NCBI GenBank assembly: GCA_008330645.1
Contig: VLTN01000035.1
Coordinates: 310,001-374,000 of the forward strand
Source: Cafeteria roenbergensis
Taxonomy: Eukaryota; Sar; Bigyra; Bicosoecida; Cafeteriaceae
Direction of reading: 5' to 3'
DNA: 64,000 bases
Shown here piece after piece: positions 61,806 to 64,000 of the stretch. Below the pieces are notes generated by a model, which saw nothing but the letters and a program-made list of their open reading frames with translations, did not search any database and was not told the DNA's origin. The position numbers and the translations under genes were made by a program. The first letter of the stretch is position 1; every line of letters begins with the position of its first letter.

Positions 61806-62267
61806 CCCACCCGCTGCTGTATGCCGGAATTGAGGACGCATTTGCCGCTGTGTCAAGGAACGCACGCTTGCTCCTCGATGCGTAGGTTCGAACGTGAACT
61901 TGAACCCCACACGCCTTGGCTGCTGTCGTGCACATGCTCATGAAGACACGCAGACGCCCTTGCAGGTCGTTCTCACTCCGACGGAGCTCGCTTCCAATCT
62001 GCGGGCGGCAGAGCCGCGTGCCAACAGCAATCGAATCGACGCCGGCACTGTGCCTTGGTTGTGGCCAAGGGCTGACCGCCAATGGCGAGCGCACCAGCGC
62101 AGGCGGGTGCCCGCTCTCCTGAGGAGGAATCGACGGCTGGAGCGGCCCGAGCCGTCCGCCTATCAGGAGCGACCCGCGGTGCGCCAAGTCAATTCCGCGC
62201 GTCACTGCTGGGCTCAGGCTGGTGACCACAGATACGCGGCCCAGGGCTCAGGGGGTGTGCTGCATTG
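61806..62267. other. Spacer or unresolved upstream exons
   Basis: 462 bp before the open frame of the right-edge gene. A plus-strand reading at about 61945-62080 gives a non-repetitive stretch (QVVLTPTELASNLRAAEP, NRIDAGTVPWLWP) preceded by a CTTGCAG acceptor-like site. It could be an upstream exon, but the boundaries could not be fixed. Confidence 0.3.
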
Positions 62268-64000
62268 ACTGTCTCCATCGTCCAGGAGGCGCGTGCTTCT
62301 CGGCTCCTCTTTGCTCCTTGTTGCGTGCCCCGACGCACCGAACGCAGACGGCAACCCACTGCGGACTGAGCTCTCTCAGGGTCGGGGCGAAGAAGCGTCC
62401 AGAGTGTCCGAGCCGATTGCTCTGGTCGACTTCGGCTGCCTCTCCTTGGGCGACCTCTTCGTGCAGAACCGGGCATGGGGCGAGCGAGTGCGTGATGCAT
62501 GGCGCGAGGCCAAGGCCACCAAGGTTGTCGGCAGCCAGGCATGGGAGGCTGCCAGCCTGCAACTCTGGAGCTTTCACACCAAAGTCGCGGACACCCTCCG
62601 GCAGAAGACTGGCGCGCTGTCAGCGGGCGAATGCGAGGCCATCGCAGCGCTGCACAGCTTGGACGGCAGCGCGTTCCCGCCAGGCTCCGTGGAATACGGC
62701 CATGCGCACCCCACCAGGCGGGTGCGCTCGACCACGCGACGAGCGAGAAGCTCGTCGGGGCCCGCTGCGCATGCGTGGTGCAGCGACGTGAGCGACGACG
62801 ACTCAACTTCGCTCGAACCCGTCCGAGCGGCCGGAGGCACTCGGCGGCGGCGTTCCCAGCCTGGGGCCAGCGCCTCGCGGGGGAGGAAGACTGCGAGCAT
62901 TGCCATGGGCACGGCGGCGGTGGGCCCGGGGGGCGCGCCTGCGAGCTGGGCAGGGACCTCGTCGCTCGCGGCTGCCGAGCGCCCCTCTGCCCGCAGGGGG
63001 CAGCCTCCGACGTTGGCGGGAGCGACTGGAGCAGAGAGCGCTGGGTGTAGGAGGAATGCTGGCACAGAGGCGAGAGGCAGGGCCGACGACTTGCGGGTGG
63101 GCTTCGAGCAAGTCCACCGCGACGCCCGCGGCGACGACGACCGGGACCCTGAGCATGACAACGACCACGACTACGACCACGACGACGACGACGACTACGA
63201 CTACGAGGCGGACGACGGGGATGCAGTCGACATGTTTTCGGACACCAGCGACTCCGGCTCAGACGTCGGCGGGCCGAGGCGGCGAACGGTTGTTCCTGGC
63301 TTCAGCGGGAAAGTCCAGAGCGCAGTCGCCGCGGCGAGCGCTGCGGGCGCAGGCGCGTCGCCCCTGCGTCGCCTGGCCCCTAGTGGACAGCCAAGCCGGC
63401 ATGCACGCAGTGGGGAGACTCACGCGACTCCGATCCCGCTGGGGAGTGCCTCAACGGGGTCCCAGCCCGTGGAATCGCCGCCACGGGGGGTCTCGCCCGC
63501 AGGTGCCCTTGACGCGCGCACCGTCCCCCCGTCGGCTGCCAGCGCTGCCAAGCGGCCAAGGAAGCGTGGCCGCGGTCGCCAGAGAATGGCAAGCGAGGCG
63601 CCGGACGCCGGGGCTGAGGCGTCGGCAGCCCCGTTGCTCAAGCGCGGCAGGAGTGACCGCCTCTCCCTCGGCGGCTCGGTGCCAACGCTGTGCGGCGGCG
63701 GCGTGGAGGGGGACGTGGCTGGGCGCAGCGACTCCGACCCACAGTCGCCGCAGTCCAGCCAGCCGTGGGCGAAGGGCGCGGAGGCCGCGCGGCGCAGAAT
63801 GACGCGCCGCGCCGCTGCCCAGAGGGCGACGCCCCAGGCCCCTTCCCTCCCCCCGGGGCCGCCTGGCGGCCCCGGGGACACGGCGACTCTTGGACGAGAG
63901 CCAGCGACGGGCGCCCGAGGCCGGAGGGGGTCGATCAGCAGGGTTGCTTTGCATCCCGGGGCGTCCGAAGCCGCGTTGCTGCGGTCGGCGGGCGTGGGCT
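62268..64000 (+). CDS. Unidentified gene cut by the right window edge
   Basis: Plus-strand frame open from 62268 to the end of the window without a stop (577 codons), so the gene continues beyond it. Early residues look like a folded domain: VSEPIALVDFGCLSLGDLFVQ and, separately, WGERVRDAWREAKATK, SQAWEAASLQLWSFHTKV, LRQKTGALSAGECEAIAALH. After that it is Ser/Arg/Ala/Gly-rich with an Asp/His/Tyr-rich acidic tract (63131-63208) and a basic KRPRKRGRGR block (about 63550) that could be a nuclear localisation signal. There is no ATG before the conserved-looking part in this frame, so the start is in an upstream exon. I recognise no family. Confidence 0.5.
63131..63208. repeat. GAC/TAC/CAC repeat (acidic tract)
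   Basis: Trinucleotide repeat of GAC with TAC and CAC variants that encodes an Asp/His/Tyr-rich acidic tract in the right-edge gene. Confidence 0.75.

Overview
The window is nuclear DNA from a GC-rich, intron-bearing unicellular eukaryote. The evidence is eukaryote-only genes (COP9 signalosome subunit 3, a Prp43/DHX15 helicase, a SET-MYND protein, HECT and MINDY ubiquitin enzymes, a calcium-dependent protein kinase) split by short introns. Of 25 introns whose boundaries I could place, 23 begin GTGAG, one GTAAG and one GTCAG, and almost all end in CAG. No plastid gene was seen. The mix of IQ/WW/LRR scaffold proteins, a CDPK and a microbial-type rhodopsin would suit a heterotrophic stramenopile-like flagellate, but that placement is inference only.

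Layout: a partial unknown gene leaves the left edge (minus). CSN3 (minus, 2061-4227) and a SET-MYND protein (plus, 4344-6010) diverge from a 116-bp gap. Then come the DHX15/PRP43 helicase (minus), an HDHD5-type HAD hydrolase (minus), a SulP/SLC26 anion transporter with a STAS domain (minus) and mitochondrial COX11 (plus). Next is the most notable locus: an 8-TM microbial rhodopsin fused to a degenerate histidine-kinase module (minus, 14968-17507). It is followed by a giant intronless HECT E3 ligase (minus, 17871-25709), a tandem universal-stress-protein gene (minus), a kinesin-like protein whose motor motifs are degenerate (minus, 27765-30110), a CDPK with two EF-hands split by a long insert (plus) and an ECM4/omega-like glutathione transferase (plus).

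The right half holds a 1529-residue protein of unknown function with a conserved-looking N-terminus (minus, 35959-40886), a 1297-residue low-complexity/coiled-coil protein (plus), a 2019-residue LRR-IQ-WW-B-box scaffold (minus, 45401-51460), a selenoprotein S/VIMP homologue without a visible selenocysteine (plus), a MINDY-type deubiquitinase with a RanBP2 zinc finger (plus), an unknown gene (minus), a 1231-residue coiled-coil protein (plus) and a partial acidic-repeat gene leaving the right edge (plus).

Genes are closely packed, with several head-to-head pairs sharing roughly 115-380 bp. Functionally the window is a housekeeping mix (ubiquitin/NEDD8 control, splicing/ribosome helicase, respiration, stress, anion transport) plus signalling genes (light, calcium, kinase). 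No operon-like grouping, CRISPR array, rRNA or tRNA gene, or virus-like element was recognised.
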